Assembly (NCBI GenBank): GCA_963932465.1
Contig: OZ010795.1
Location: 20,917,874-20,981,873, forward strand
Reading direction: 5' to 3'
DNA: 64,000 bases
From: Maratus speciosus
Taxonomy: Eukaryota > Arthropoda > Arachnida > Araneae > Salticidae
Under the pieces are notes generated by a model. The model did not search any database and was not told the origin of the DNA. It worked only from the letters and a program-made list of their open reading frames with translations. Numbering within the stretch: position 1 is the stretch's first letter; each line of letters opens with the position of its first letter. This document shows positions 11,079-22,239 of this stretch, piece by piece. The translations under genes were made by a program, and so were the position numbers.

Positions 11079-11400
11079 CTAGGGGGCTCTGCCACCTGCA
11101 AGCTACGCTCGCCAACCCCCGTTCAGACACAGCAGAATCTAAAAACACGCTAATCTGATGGGTTTTAAAAATATTAGAGAATATTGAATTATACTGAAAA
11201 AAGCTGTGCAGATCTCCCTGTAAACGGGTTTCCATTCAATTCCCTTTGATTGCAAAAATTTAAGGGCGAATCAGTTGCTGTTAAGACATCCAATGGTTGT
11301 TTTCGTTTTTGATTAGAGAGGATCAGTTAATCATTTGAAAAGAAGCTACAATAAAATAAATTAAGTATAAGAGTCTTTGTCTCCCGGTATTTTAAAACAA
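11079..11400 (-). mobile_element. Helitron 3'-end fragment (copy D)
   Basis: On the minus strand the sequence ends in a CCCCCTAG terminus followed by host T. The terminal hairpin is imperfect: GGTGGCAGAGCCCCC. Just inward are the words shared with the copies at 19667, 33386 and 56724, namely 'ctacgctcgccaacccc' and 'gttcagacac' as read on the plus strand. Farther in come 'gattgaattata' and 'agagtctttgtctcc'. The copy stops near 11400, so it is a 5'-truncated non-autonomous Helitron with no Rep/helicase coding. Confidence 0.75.
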
Positions 11401-11953
11401 TCTCTATAACAATAACCTAAGTCATGTGGTTATCATCAACGGTTCCAGGCGGACCACTTCGCTTTTTATACTCTAGGTGCCATTTTGGTACTTTAATGAT
11501 AGCCAGGCACAGGTGATAAATCGCCAAATATTATTCTATCGCAATCATTTAATCTATATTATAGTACTTCAAGTCATCAACTGCCATAAAAAATACGGTC
11601 TGATCCATTCGCCGTTCATATGGAAGTTTGGCACAGATGTCATATATTGGTGCGATTTTTTAACGAAGACAATTTGGGGAACGCATCAACAGCATAAACA
11701 ACAACATCCGGCTTACCATATCAAGCAAAATAACGATACTTTGTCGCCAGTAAGTGCCCGTTCCGTATATGAGATTGGCGTCAGAAAAAACTCGACCCAT
11801 TATGAGACCGTAAGTTTTCCATTTTGATTAAAAAATCAAAATTTTTTTTCGCATAAAACTACATAAAATTTGCCATGGTTGCAAAGAATTCTTGGTACTG
11901 TTACGCTAGCTGGATGCAAATCTCGCCAATAGATTTTTTTCAAATCGCCAGTT

Positions 11954-11955
<2 letters not shown>

Positions 11956-11988
<33 letters not shown>
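11956..11988. repeat. Poly-T tract of about 33 nt
   Basis: An uninterrupted T run between 'gttaa' and 'aacggaaatttggcg'. It may be the tail of a minus-strand retro-insertion or simple slippage; no element body is recognised next to it. Confidence 0.85.
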
Positions 11989-11991
<3 letters not shown>

Positions 11992-12042
11992 GGAAATTTG
12001 GCGAAAATCTCGTTTTCAAATACTAGTTACATATGCATTTTT

Positions 12043-12337
12043 GGTATTACTTCGTTATTCCGTCGACCAAAAATCTATCGCCAAACTATAAGATTAAATG
12101 CCAATAATGGTTGATCGTAAATGTCACATTCACTTGACTTTAAGCAAGTTACACGTCTTTACGTCATCAAGTGATTTTTATTTCGACTTTTTATTTGCAT
12201 ATTTATTAATGTTATACTAATTTATTCGTTCTTTCGTTATTTAAAATAAAAATTATGTCAATTTCTATAATTTGGCGACTGTTTTGGCGATTTATATAAT
12301 TTGGCGAAATTGGTCGACGAAATAACTAAGTAGTACC
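12043..12337. mobile_element. M1 MITE, complete copy
   Basis: Terminal inverted repeats GGTATTACTTCGTTATTCCG and, mirrored at the right end, GGTACTACTTAGTTATTTCG, followed by TCGACC on both sides. The 295-bp unit is AT-rich, has no coding capacity and contains an internal TTAA and 'acgtcat' words. It interrupts the R2 repeat seen uninterrupted at 28 kb. Other copies lie at 19506-21527 (interrupted), 19867-20060 and 28281-28474 (partial). Confidence 0.8.
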
Positions 12338-12857
12338 GTATGTTTTAATTATTTTCTATTATTTTATAGAAAATATAAAAAAAAATAATTAATAATTATA
12401 GAACAAAATAATTTATATAATTTATAAAAAGAAATAAAAGTAAATAAATATTTATTATCAAATAGGCAACAATAGCCGGGTTACCATGGCATCCTTTTCT
12501 GAAATATGGAAAAAAAAATATCTGTTTGATTAAAATTTGAGTTGTAAAACATGCTTAGTTAAAGTTTTCACATAAATATATGAAAAATGTGCATTTTCTT
12601 CTTTGAATGACGTCAATTTCAAAAACAGAAAAATATAGTGATACCATCCATATTTTTATTGAATTATAAAACAAAGTACTCGAGTTATCAATTTTTTTAT
12701 TTAATTATTGAGCAGATTTGTAGATGTGTGGCAACAGGAAAGAAACGATTGAAATACAAAATTTAAATAGATATATTTTTGTAATGTTAAATTATGGAAA
12801 GTGGTAGAAAAAAGTGATAATTAGTGGTCCGATGGTTTTTAAAAGTAGACAGCGTTC

Positions 12858-13150
12858 ATTTCCACGTTTTAAAACGTATGTACATGATGTTTCGTGCAAA
12901 TCGGTCAAAAACTGAAGATTTGTATAAAGGACATACATACAGAGAACGGCTTTTATATATACTAGGGGGATCGTAAACGGGTTCCCCGGGTTAAAAAATA
13001 TATGGGAATTTTTTAGAGTTCCGTACTTAAAAAGTAAAAACAGAACCATTATAAAATCACTCCTGTGTCTGTCTGTCTGCCTGTCTATCACAGCCATTTT
13101 AATCGTAAATTATGGAACGTGGAAAGTTCAAATTCTTGGAAGTAATAAGC
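12858..13150. repeat. Dispersed-element tail, possible Helitron end and arthropod repeat end
   Basis: 12890-12958 ('gtgcaaatcggtcaaaaa', then 'acatacatacagagaac', then TTTTATATATA) is the kind of shared tail found on many arthropod elements. At 12962 CTAG next to host A, with a GGGGA...TCCCC hairpin, resembles a minus-strand Helitron 3' end. 13011-13140 ('gagttccgtac', 'aaaatcactcctgtgtctg', 'tctgtcac'-like repeats) resembles one end of a widespread arthropod repeat. Its opposite end (TACGGAACCCTC...GCGCGAG-like) may be the short match at 16055-16085. These assignments are from memory. Confidence 0.4.
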
Positions 13151-13370
13151 CATTGACCCACATATTTTCAGATTAATAAACATTCATAAATATATTTAGT
13201 AAAAAAATAGTGGGGCTAATTATGCTACTTGAAAAAAAAATCTTTTCTTTGTATATCATGTGGAGTGTCCTGTGCAAGCTTTTTTATCGCTGAAGTCAAA
13301 AATACATTCCTTTTAATTTTAGGTATTATATTTTCAAAGATATTGCTGAAAATGTAGCGCAAAAATATGT

Positions 13371-13382
13371 CCCCCCCCCCCC
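13371..13382. repeat. C homopolymer of 12 nt
   Basis: Run of 12 C in AT-rich DNA. Similar C or G runs of 12-15 nt lie at 21577-21589, 42162-42173, 52389-52403 and 61234-61246. Confidence 0.9.
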
Positions 13383-13732
13383 ATCTAATTCCGAATCTAC
13401 TGAAACTAAAATTATGAAAAAATTAGAGGTAGTAGACATTAATTTAAACCTTGCCGGAAAATTATAGTGATTACCCTAGATCACATAGTTTTTGAGAAAT
13501 TAGCATTTTTCTCTTATACACAAATTTCAATTTACGGGCATTCAGAAAAATTGTTGAGCATCGCTGAATATACCTATCATTGCAGAAGAATAAAAGTATT
13601 GTTGATAATGATTTTTGAAAAAAATCATCGGTAATTAGCTGAGATATTAACCCTTAAAGGTACGGTCAGTTTGGACATACACAAGGAGAGGGCGGCGTAC
13701 CCTATGCCTAGTTAATGACTTTTAATGATATA

Positions 13733-14457
13733 CAGGGTGATTCAAAAAAGATGGGAAAAACTTTAAGAGGTGATAATGCACACTCAAACAAACATTATGT
13801 ATCAAAGAATGCATGGTCGAAAACTAAACGTAAAAAAGTTAGAGGGCGCCAAAAGTTATGTTCTTATACGAGGCAAAAACACACAATGAACGATTAAGTT
13901 AAGTTACGAAAACAAATTTAATGGCATTTGATTACAATAAGTGCTCAAAACATTGACCGGCAGCTGTTATTCACGCAGTACAACGGCGAAGAACAGATTG
14001 GCGAATTTTCTGAAACACACCAGGCACCACCGCGCTCGCCAGATCTTTCATGTCTCCATTTTTTTGTGGGGACAGCTAAAGGCTCTTGCGTATGAGACTC
14101 CCATTGAATCCGCAGAAAAACTTGTTGCCAAGCTTTCGGCTGCTGTAGGGGAATTTCGCGATATGCCTGGTGTTTTTCAGAAAATTCGCCAATCGGTTCT
14201 TCGCCGTTGTACTGCGTGCATAACAGCTGCCGGTCAATGTTTTGAGCACTTATTGTAAACAAATGCCATTAAATTTGTTTTCGTAACTTAACTTAATCGT
14301 TCATTGTGTGCTTTTGCCTTGTATAAGAACATAACTTTTGGCGCCCTCTAACTTTTTTACGTTTAGTTTTCGACCATGCATTTTTTGATACAAAATGTTT
14401 GTTTGGGTGTGTACTATCACCTCTTAAAAATTTTCCCATCTTTTTTGAATCACCCTG
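13733..14457. mobile_element. Palindromic mariner element made of two inverted 3' ends
   Basis: Both ends are CAGGGTGATTCAAAAAAGAT (one mirrored), flanked by TA. The inverted similarity does not stop at short TIRs. It continues for about 290 bp on each side (13733-14022 and 14165-14457) with only a few differences, and includes the last codons of a transposase on both strands. A loop of about 140 bp (14023-14164) carries additional upstream transposase sequence in plus orientation only. The left half of the parental element has therefore been replaced by an inverted copy of its right half. The low divergence between arms suggests a recent event. Confidence 0.9.
14023..14258 (+). pseudogene. 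Mariner-type transposase C-terminus
   Basis: The reading starts within SPDLSCLHFF, the region holding the last catalytic aspartate of DD34D mariner transposases. After a one-base shift in a T run it continues FLWGQLKALAYETP, then a helical stretch with AAVGEFRDMP and IRQSVLRRCTACI, and ends FEHLL-stop at 14258. This C-terminal pattern is typical of a mariner family abundant in arthropods. Earlier catalytic residues and the DNA-binding domain are absent, because the left part of the element is an inverted duplicate (an opposite-strand frame of equal length is its mirror). It cannot encode an active enzyme. The N-terminal relic at 55868 may belong to a related family. Confidence 0.8.
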
Positions 14458-14531
14458 TATATGTGTAATGTAATTTCCAGTAACAATACAAAAGCAATAA
14501 ACGTCAAATTGTTAAAAACCTACTAATTTAA

Positions 14532-15281
14532 GGGGTCTCGGGATTCTAAAAAGTGGAAAAAATGAAAAAAAGACCATTTTCCACATTTAATGTCTTAAAA
14601 TGTATATGATTTTAAAACACAATTTTAATTGGAATGAAAGGTATAAGTATGTTCTTTCGTTTCATGTATTTAAAAAATTGCAAGATACAGAATTAGTATT
14701 TATAGGGGGCTCGAAACTGTTAGACATTTGTCGAACAAAAAATTGGCATAACAGTTTACGCGCAGGATTACAAAATAAATATTGCAACTAGAATGAAAAT
14801 TTTGGTGCTTACTTATACTTCACATTGTAATAATTTCCCTGAACTAAAATAAATTTGTATTTAAAGCATTTTTATATTTTTAATGCAATGTTGCAATTAG
14901 CTAGTACAAAATTTTGAAAATTTCACCAGTAAAATCACCTAAAAAAATATTTTTTTGAACAATAAAAAGGAAATTTTAGGTTCAGTTTATGCAGACTAAC
15001 ATGAAATATATGTTTTGAAAATTTCATGAAAAAAATAGTCAGAAGTTTTTGAGGTATCCTGCGCGTTATATCCAAAAACGCCATTTGGAAAATAATGACT
15101 TTAATGTTTCGGAAACGCCGCTTCAATTATTGAGCGGGTATAATTCTAAAAGCCAAAATTTCTGTTCTAATGGGAATTTCAAGGAAACAATTATATCAAA
15201 ATATTCAGAAAAGATAAGAGTTTAACATATAAAAAAATTTAAATTTCTTAAATTTGGAAGCTTTAAGAGTCCCGCGACAAC
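14532..15281. mobile_element. TTAA-flanked non-autonomous element (piggyBac-type)
   Basis: TTAA sits at both edges (14528-14531 and 15282-15285). The ends form an imperfect inverted repeat: GGGGTCTCGGGATTCTAAAAAG at the left against a right end whose reverse complement reads GTTGTCGCGGGACTCTTAAAG. The interior is AT-rich without a transposase frame. The right TTAA is immediately followed by TCCTTTGCGGCACGG, which itself looks like another TTAA-element terminus. Confidence 0.6.
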
Positions 15282-15289
15282 TTAATCCT

Positions 15290-16930
15290 TTGCGGCACGG
15301 AGTAATTCTATTTATAAACTTATGAAATAATGAACTCACACCAGAATTTATAAACGAATTTATTAGAAAATGCGATCTTGCTTATTTTCACGTTCATGAC
15401 AAAAGGAAAATTTTAATTAAATATTCTTGGTGCCATTTGTCTGTTTTGGAATTAAAATTAGGTGTCCGTTTTTTAAGGGCATCGCCCTCGAAAGATTTAA
15501 TTAGAATGAATCGTATAAATACTGTGTGATTCGCGATAGTTTGCATTCATTGTATCTCTCAATACGCCTCGAGTGACTTTAAAAATTAATTAAACACCTA
15601 TCTGGAAAAACGCGGCACTGGCCAAGGCGGCGTTGCAACTTTGAGACCTCAATACGAAGCGCGCTTAGCACAATGCCAAAGTTAACCTTTGAACAAAGGT
15701 TTTGTTTTAGATACACTGTAGAAATAAAGGTTATTACTACGCTGAATTTAGTTTCATGAAATGCCAAATGAAGTTTAACTATGCACTGCTTTTATTGTCA
15801 GTACCGAATTAAGTTCATCATAAACAGATTAGGATAATATTAAAAAAAGAGTTATACGAATAGCTATATTTGATATTTTTCCATATATCTCTTTGAACTT
15901 TCATGGTATACCCGATTACACTTTTCTAACATATACAGTTATACCCAACCCTACGTTATATAGTTTTTAAAAAGTCTTAGTATTCTTTTAGCAACATTTT
16001 CTTTTTTTGTTTTTTTTCTTTTTTAATACAATTACAAATTCATATATTTATTCTACGGAACCCTCTGTACGCGAGTAATGCTCGCAATTGACCGTTTATT
16101 TTTTTTAAAATTGGAAACTAATAATTTTTTTATATGCAATAAATTTTTTAGATTGCCCACTTACATTAAAAAGGAATTTTTCATATGGAAAATACGAATG
16201 ATACAATCAAATAAATTTTTGAAATTTATCAAAAGCGATATTTTCTTATTAGCCACATGCTAACAGCTATTTGACCAAGATTTTGCTATTTGTGATATCC
16301 TTTTATTTTCTGATAATTTCAAAGCTTATACATGTCTGTTAAATTTGTGTTATATTTATATTTTATTTATTTATTCATTGGGAAGTTTTCTTTTAAATGG
16401 ATATTATCCGTAAGAAAATTATGAACTCTTTATTTTGTTTTAAGGGCAAACGGATTAATCATTCGTAATCGAGCTCCGCGCGATATAGATAAATTAAAAA
16501 ATATTTCATGCTTTAAAATTGTTTTTAAAAGCATAGACAATCAGTAAACTGAGATGAAATTTGCAAACAAATTCCATTTGAAAAAAAAATCCTATTTGGC
16601 GATCTAAAAATTTAAATTGTACGATTAAAAATATGTTATATTTGCAAATATTATTCAATTTCATTTATTATTACTCGATTTTTTTTCAATATTATTCTTT
16701 ATTTGTTTATAAAAGAAGTATTAATTTCGATAATTTGTCTTTCACAAATATGTTAGATTGGTGGGGTTTTTTAATGTTATTCTTTTATTTGTTTATAAAG
16801 GAAGTATTAATTTCGTTATGCAAAAAATCAGAAACAAATGCTGAAAAATGTTTGTTGCTTTACGTGCAAAATTTTTATTATTATTATGTATTGAAACCGG
16901 GACGTGATAAGATAAGCTTTTTAAAAAATC
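15290..16930. other. No recognised gene
   Basis: 15282-15310 begins like a TTAA-element end (TCCTTTGCGGCACGG) with no partner found. 16055-16085 (TACGGAACCCTC...GCGAG) may be the far end of the repeat that starts near 13016. A 40-bp direct repeat ('ttatttgtttataaa', then 'gaagtattaatttcg') occurs at 16693-16730 and 16780-16818 inside a low-complexity frame of 101 codons that I do not consider a gene. Confidence 0.4.
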
Positions 16931-16959
16931 ATGCTTAAAAATTATTTTAGGAAATATAA

Positions 16960-17180
16960 TACATCAGTCAATTAAGATACAGTTTTTAAACATATTGCAT
17001 TTGAAAATAATTTTTTTCATATGCGACGAAAATGGAAAATGTACGATGGTCTGAAGATTAAAAAATTGCAATAGCGAAAACTTCAAGACCGAAATTTGAT
17101 CGTGAAGTGTTGCCGTTCGCTAAATGACGTCAGCGTTACGCACAGATACATTTGTTCTTTATAATATAGATACTTAATCA
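16960..17180. repeat. R4 dispersed element, right-end copy
   Basis: The block GTGTTGCC(G/A)TTCGC, AAATGACGT, GCGTTACGCACAGAT, then 'ttataatatagata' matches 19250-19325. It ends in the same 'ataatatagata' tail. A full CRE palindrome TGACGTCA lies at 17125-17132. Its left part also matches 22150-22230. Confidence 0.6.
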
Positions 17181-18420
17181 GTAAAATATAATAAAGATCA
17201 GTTATTAGGATGTGGTTAGTAATTGAGGCTCTTATGCTTGGTATTCCGGAATAAATACCAGCAATTTTCACCTTCTCAAAATTTGTATACGCACTTCAGA
17301 TATCCATATTCATCATTTAAAAAAAAATTGTATTTTGTTTGATCATTTAAAAATAATTTTAACTCAAAACTTGAAGTCACGATTGTCAGCAACCTCTTTT
17401 ATGTGAACAGACGCACTCTTTACTTGAGATTCGAATCTCAATTCCGGAGAATAAAAAATTCCGTAATTTATGTTTTTCAGACGCATTTGTGTTAAAATGT
17501 TTAGTTTTATCTAAGAAAATGATCGTTTTGTTTTAAATATGATTTCATTTTAACTTAAATGAGCATTTCGCCTAGTGTCTGAAACTTAGTATCAGTACAC
17601 ATGCAGAAAGAAAAACAGTATAGAAAATTTATGAGGAAAAATGCCTGATTTCAAAAGCAGTGTGTCATTTTCCGTTATTATGCCACTAACATAATATTCT
17701 GCTCCTAATGGGATTTTGCCACACTAAACCCTATACAACAATTTTTATCAAAAATTTTGAATTTGTATCAGAAAAGAGCATAAATAAAGATTAAAATACT
17801 TCATTATATCTCTCTTGTCTGCAGTAATGAAAGCTATCAAATATTCAGCATTTTGAAAAAAAAATTCATAAAATGCTTTTAAAATTAAATATAAAAGTAA
17901 GGATATTAAAAAAAAACAGATAGTGCGATCACATCTACAAATGCAGAGCTTTCAGTTTTTTAAAAAATATATTAGTAAAATTGGTTCAGCAGAAAGATCA
18001 GGGCAGATGATTAAAAAATACATTTGTTTTAAATATATACTAGATTATATAAAATTAGAAAAAATTAAATTAAGCAAATTATGTTATTTTGATAAAATTA
18101 TAGTAGAATGTCCTAAAGAACAGCATTAAAATTTTATTATTCGAGAGAATTTTGGGCAAAAACTTCAGGACATGATATATTTTTAAACCACGAATTATTT
18201 GTTTGCTTGTCTAACTCGGCGAAGTAAATCCATCCAGCGAGAATCATCAATTTCTGTAATATAAATCGCTATTATTTGCATGTCACCTCTCTTTTATAAA
18301 GACACTCTAAATTTTTGTAAAACATTGCGTTTTATCAGTGTGTGATTTCGATTACATTATTTTCAAAAGTGAAGCATTTTCACCTGTGAAGAATTTCAAA
18401 GCAGCTGGGCTGTGAAAATG
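17180..18420. other. No recognised feature
   Basis: AT-rich sequence. The 68-codon plus-strand frame at 17923-18129 is A-rich and lacks any motif, and I consider it chance. No repeat boundary is clear. Confidence 0.4.
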
Positions 18421-18429
18421 ACGCACTTC

Positions 18430-19325
18430 TACAAAACATAATTCAGTTTTAAGAATTAAAATACACGCTTTTTTATAAAATGACGTCATTCGCATCCGCT
18501 AAATCAATCCACTTTACAATCCAGTCTTAAATTTCGTCTATAGAAAAGTATGCATATGACGTCATTATAACGGAATAACAGACAATATTCTTGACATAGC
18601 CCATATTTTAATTTCAACTTTTTTTTCATGTTTTATGAGAAAATGGCAACAAAAAGATACAGGGTCACGCAAAGAAATGGATACATGGCCGTCTATAAAT
18701 GATAATTTCTGGAAATGTGACTCCGTTAGTTTTAAGAGTGTTTTACTTTGAATTAAACTTTAGCTAAATAGTGGCGTGTAATAAAAGTATTAGGTTAACT
18801 ACAAGGTTGTACAAAAGTATACAAGTATGTTTCCATCTATTAGTATAAATTGCTGAAAGAGAAATTTCAACCTGTTATGAGTTTTCTTCCTAAACTAAAT
18901 TCCCCCGTTATATAGTATACATATCAACCTACAGATCAAATACAGGGCTGTTCAAAAGAGTTGGAATACATATTTTCTATGGACGGTAACTGCTGAAATC
19001 AGTTTTTCAAATGTTTTATGAGCTTTCTAAAATGCTTACTTAGTTCTCTTATATACCTTATTTCCCTAAATAACGAGGTTTTGTTAAAGCATTCAGGAAG
19101 TGTTGGAAAGTGTTTCAAAATCTATGCTTAACGCATATTTTTTCTTACTTGTTTCCTTATACGACGGTGCAAAAATGTAAAATATGCGATGTTTAGAAGT
19201 TTAAAAATTTGCAGTAGAGAAAATTGCAAAACAAAAATTTCATTTCAAGTTTCAAAGTGTTGCCATTCGCAAAATGACGTATGCGTTACGCACAGATGTA
19301 TTTGTCCTTTATAATATAGATAGAT
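18430..19325. repeat. R4 dispersed element, longest copy, with CRE sites
   Basis: 18430-18660 matches 21610-22000 ('acacgctttt', 'aaaatgacgtc', 'ttcgcatccgct', 'caatcca', then 'atgagaaaatggcaacaaaa'). 19185-19325 matches 22190-22230 and 17010-17175. Full TGACGTCA palindromes lie at 18481-18488 and 18557-18564. I infer one element whose left portion carries two CRE-like sites and whose right end is the 'ataatatagata' tail. No protein is encoded. Confidence 0.55.
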
Positions 19326-19666
19326 TACTCAAAAGTGAAATCAACAAAACAGTGATTTGTACAGCTGACATTAAGATCCGTGCACATCAACTAGCTTTTT
19401 TTATTATTTTTTAAACTGTATTAACTATATTATGCTACACATACAATTTAAGATGTATTTTGTGTATGAAATTATTCCAATGCAGACAGACAAAAAATAC
19501 GATTTTACTTGATTATCCCGTCGACCAAAAACTATCCCAAACTATAAGACTGAATGCCAATAATAGATGATCGTGCATGTCACATTCACTTGACATTAAA
19601 CAATATACACGTGGTTGTTACGTCATAAAGTAATTTTTATTTGGATTTTTATTAATTTTTTATTAA

Positions 19667-21119
19667 CTAGGGAGCTCGGCCCCCTACGAGCTACGCTCGC
19701 CAACCCCCATCCAGACACCGTAGACTCTAAATGCACGTTAATTTGATCGTCTTTAAAAAGATTTCGAAAGATTGAATTATAATTTTAAAAACAGTGGCGA
19801 TCTCTCTATAAACGGATTTCTATTCATTTCTCTTTGATTGGGGAATTTTAACGACAAATCCGTTGCGGTACTACTTGATTATCCCGTCGAACAATTTCGC
19901 CAAATTATATAAATCGCAAAACCACTCGCAAAATTATACAAATTGACATAATTTTTATTTTAAATAACGAAAAAACAAATAAATTAGTACAACATTAATT
20001 AAAATACAAATAAAACATCGAAATAAAAATAACTTGATGACGTAGACACGTGTAACAACATTTCAAAATAAGCTAATATAAAAGGAATTACGTAAACAGA
20101 GTCTTTGTCTCCTGGTATTTTTTAACAAAGCGAAAAGAAAGTTCTTTTAAATGAGACATTTTAAATTAATCTTTTTTAATCTGACGTAATTTTGACCAAA
20201 CTATTCTTTCTGTTTTTAATATTCACGTGAAAATACTTGTGTTAGAAATGAAATATTATTTGTGCTTTCCTAACAAAAATAGTTGAAAAGTATCCTCTTA
20301 AAATATCAAATAAATGTCTAGCGCAATTTCTAAATTTAAACCGTTTTGCAATATTATTTTGTGTTCATTTTATGTAATAACTGTAATGTGACGTAAATAT
20401 GACGTAATTTCTCCTATTTAAGACTTCTAACGCATGTTAATAAATTTATTGTTTTACAAATTCCTTTCTCTCTTAAAATTCACGTGTAATTATAGTTTTT
20501 TTGACGTAATTTTTAATAAGTTCCTGCTTTTAGTACATAATTATTTAATTCTAATTCCAAATGTTTTTTTCTGTTTATAATAGTCACGTGTAAATAAATT
20601 TTTTATTTATTTACGCATATAAATATATTTTTTTTTTTTGAAGCAAACATTATTGTTTCCGCTGTTTATACAGTTGGCAACAGTTTAGATTAATATCACT
20701 TTCTAAAATCTGTAAAAAATATCTCTAGAAATCTTGAAAATTTGAATTTAAAATAGAAATAAAACCTCAAAAAATTAGCCAAATTAAAAAAAAGAAAACA
20801 GTCTGCACACCGGGAACTTCAAACGTATAAAATGATCTAAAAATGATTAAATTCCTATGTACAGATTTTGCTCCTATAAAACTTTTTTAATGGAACGATT
20901 TTGTCCAACTTTGGCATTAAATATCTCTTAAAATAATTCTTCGATTTGAAAACAGTCTGCATCAGCGTGTTTATCAAACATTTCTGTATGCTACTGCCGA
21001 TTTTCATATTTTTGCATGCATTATTTTTCTTAATATTAACAAAGAAAGACCTCCGGTCACATAAAATTCAAAACCGGCGGCGGTGACAGCGGTAGTTACT
21101 TTTTTTTAAAATAGAGAGA
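19667..21119 (-). mobile_element. Non-autonomous Helitron (copy A) with both ends defined
   Basis: On the minus strand it begins TCTCTCTATTTT and ends with a GC-rich hairpin region and CTAG. Host A precedes and host T follows, which is the Helitron insertion rule with no target duplication. Both boundaries can be fixed because the host is an M1 copy whose uninterrupted sequence is known from 12043-12337. The interior is shared with the copy at 56724 ('cattaaatatctcttaaaat' and 'gtctgcatcagc' blocks) and contains no Rep/helicase frame. A partial M1 lies inside at 19867-20060. Confidence 0.85.
19867..20060. mobile_element. Partial M1 MITE inside the Helitron
   Basis: Starts with the M1 terminus GGTACTACTTGATTATCCCG and follows the reverse orientation of M1 for about 190 bp up to 'gacacgtgtaa'. 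It then returns to Helitron sequence also present at 57 kb. The distal 100 bp of M1 is missing. Confidence 0.75.
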
Positions 21120-21143
21120 TTTATTTGTTTTTGTGTTATTTAA

Positions 21144-21431
21144 CACCTTGCACTCCGTTGTCGCCGCTGCGGCGACACGGTAAGGTAAATGAAAAACTCA
21201 GTTGTTGCCGCTGCGGTGACATCATCTTGGTTTGAAAATTTTGTTTTTGGCACCAGTAATAAAATAAAATAAAATTTGCCTTATTTAATCAGAGCATTTA
21301 ATAAATTGTGTACTTTTTCGTCTTTTAAACAAAACTTCTTTTAAATAAGTGTAGCCGATCGAATAAAATATTTGTGTAACTACGCGGAGTTGCTGGTAGC
21401 CCATACTCAAAATAACGCGTAGTGCAAAGGG
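21144..21431. mobile_element. TTAA-flanked MITE inside M1 (piggyBac-type)
   Basis: TTAA lies at 21140-21143 and 21432-21435. The ends CACCTTGCACTCCG and, mirrored, CCCTTTGCACTACGCG form the inverted repeat. In the intact M1 the same place carries a 'atttaaaat' stretch, so the TTAA target is pre-existing. A motif GCCGCTGCGG(C/T)GAC occurs twice near the left end (about 21163 and 21207). Confidence 0.85.
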
Positions 21432-21599
21432 TTAAAATGAAAATTACGTCAATTTGTATAATTCGGCGAATAGTTTCGCGATTTGTATAATGTGGCTATT
21501 CGGGTTGACGGGATAATAAAGTAGTACTAAAAAATACTAGAAAACAGGAATTCTGCTTTTTCAGAATTTAGTGTCGCCCCCCCCCCCCCGATGAAAAAA

Positions 21600-22230
21600 A
21601 TATGTATATATAAACAGTACAAAACATATTTCAATTTTAAGACTTAAAGCACACGCTTTTATTTTATGTAAAATGACGTCCTTCGCATCCGCTTAAAAAT
21701 TCGAAATTGACAATCCACTCTTAAACATCTACAATAAAGCATGTATAGGACGCCACTATCGCAAAATAAATGGAGCAAAACAAATGGAGCAAAATGATGT
21801 CATCATTAAAGAAACTCGACAAAAAACGGCTTTCTAATGATTCATAGGCCTTCATTTGTTTGTAACATTAATGTAGATACTTAAAATTAAATATAGTTTA
21901 TAAGAGCTCCATGATTTAACAGAAATCATTCGTTTATATTTTTTCAAAGTAGCACGTATTTTAATTACATTTTCTTTTGTTTGTTATGAGAAAATGGCAA
22001 CAAAAATATATAATTACTATTTCCTGCTATTTTTTTCTTTACTCTCTACAGAAATGGGCTACTTCCATTGCCAATATTAAGCAAATGGCTCTAAAAACTA
22101 CAAAAATTAATATTTCAAAAACAAATGAAGATACAGTTTTCAAAAAATTGCATTTAAAAATACTTTTTTCCCAAAACGACGGGATAAAAATTGAAATTGT
22201 GTGATGCTTAGAAATTTAAGAAATTGCTAT
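21600..22230. repeat. R4 dispersed element, second copy
   Basis: Matches 18430-18660 on the left and 19185-19230 on the right in the same order, including 'aaaatgacgtccttcgcatccgc' (here the CRE has lost its second half). A C-run of 13 nt lies immediately left of it (21577-21589). The 75-codon frame at 21977-22204 lies within the repeat and is not a credible gene. Confidence 0.55.
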
Positions 22231-22239
22231 ACAGTATTT

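Larger units (their letters stand above)
11480..12510. repeat. R2-family composite repeat, split by an M1 MITE
   Basis: The parts 11990-12042 and 12338-12510 match, in reverse complement, the contiguous stretch 27960-28200. The shared words are 'tcaaatactagttacatatg', 'ttattttctattatttt', 'aataattaataa' and 'caacaatagccgggttacc'. The copy at 28 kb lacks the intervening 12043-12337 block, which is an M1 insertion. The 116-codon frame at 11477-11827 crosses repeat sequence and is not a credible gene. Confidence 0.6.
19506..21527. mobile_element. M1 MITE interrupted by nested insertions
   Basis: The left arm (19506-19666) and right arm pieces (21120-21143 and 21436-21527) align in order with the uninterrupted M1 at 12043-12337. 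They include the TTATCCCGTCGACC inverted end on the left and its mirror GGTTGACGGGATAA plus GTAGTAC on the right. The intervening DNA is a Helitron (19667-21119) and a TTAA element (21144-21431). Removing both restores a contiguous M1. Confidence 0.85.

Noticed and set aside
11477..11827. 116-codon plus frame
   Set aside because: It overlaps repeat family R2, shows no domain or splice signals, and has AT-driven composition.
12792..13097. 101-codon minus frame
   Set aside because: It crosses two different repeat ends, including CTGTCTGTCTG microsatellite sequence, so it is composite.
13941..14262. Two 105-codon frames on opposite strands at the same place
   Set aside because: They are mirror images caused by the palindromic mariner; only the C-terminal part of the plus frame is real transposase sequence.
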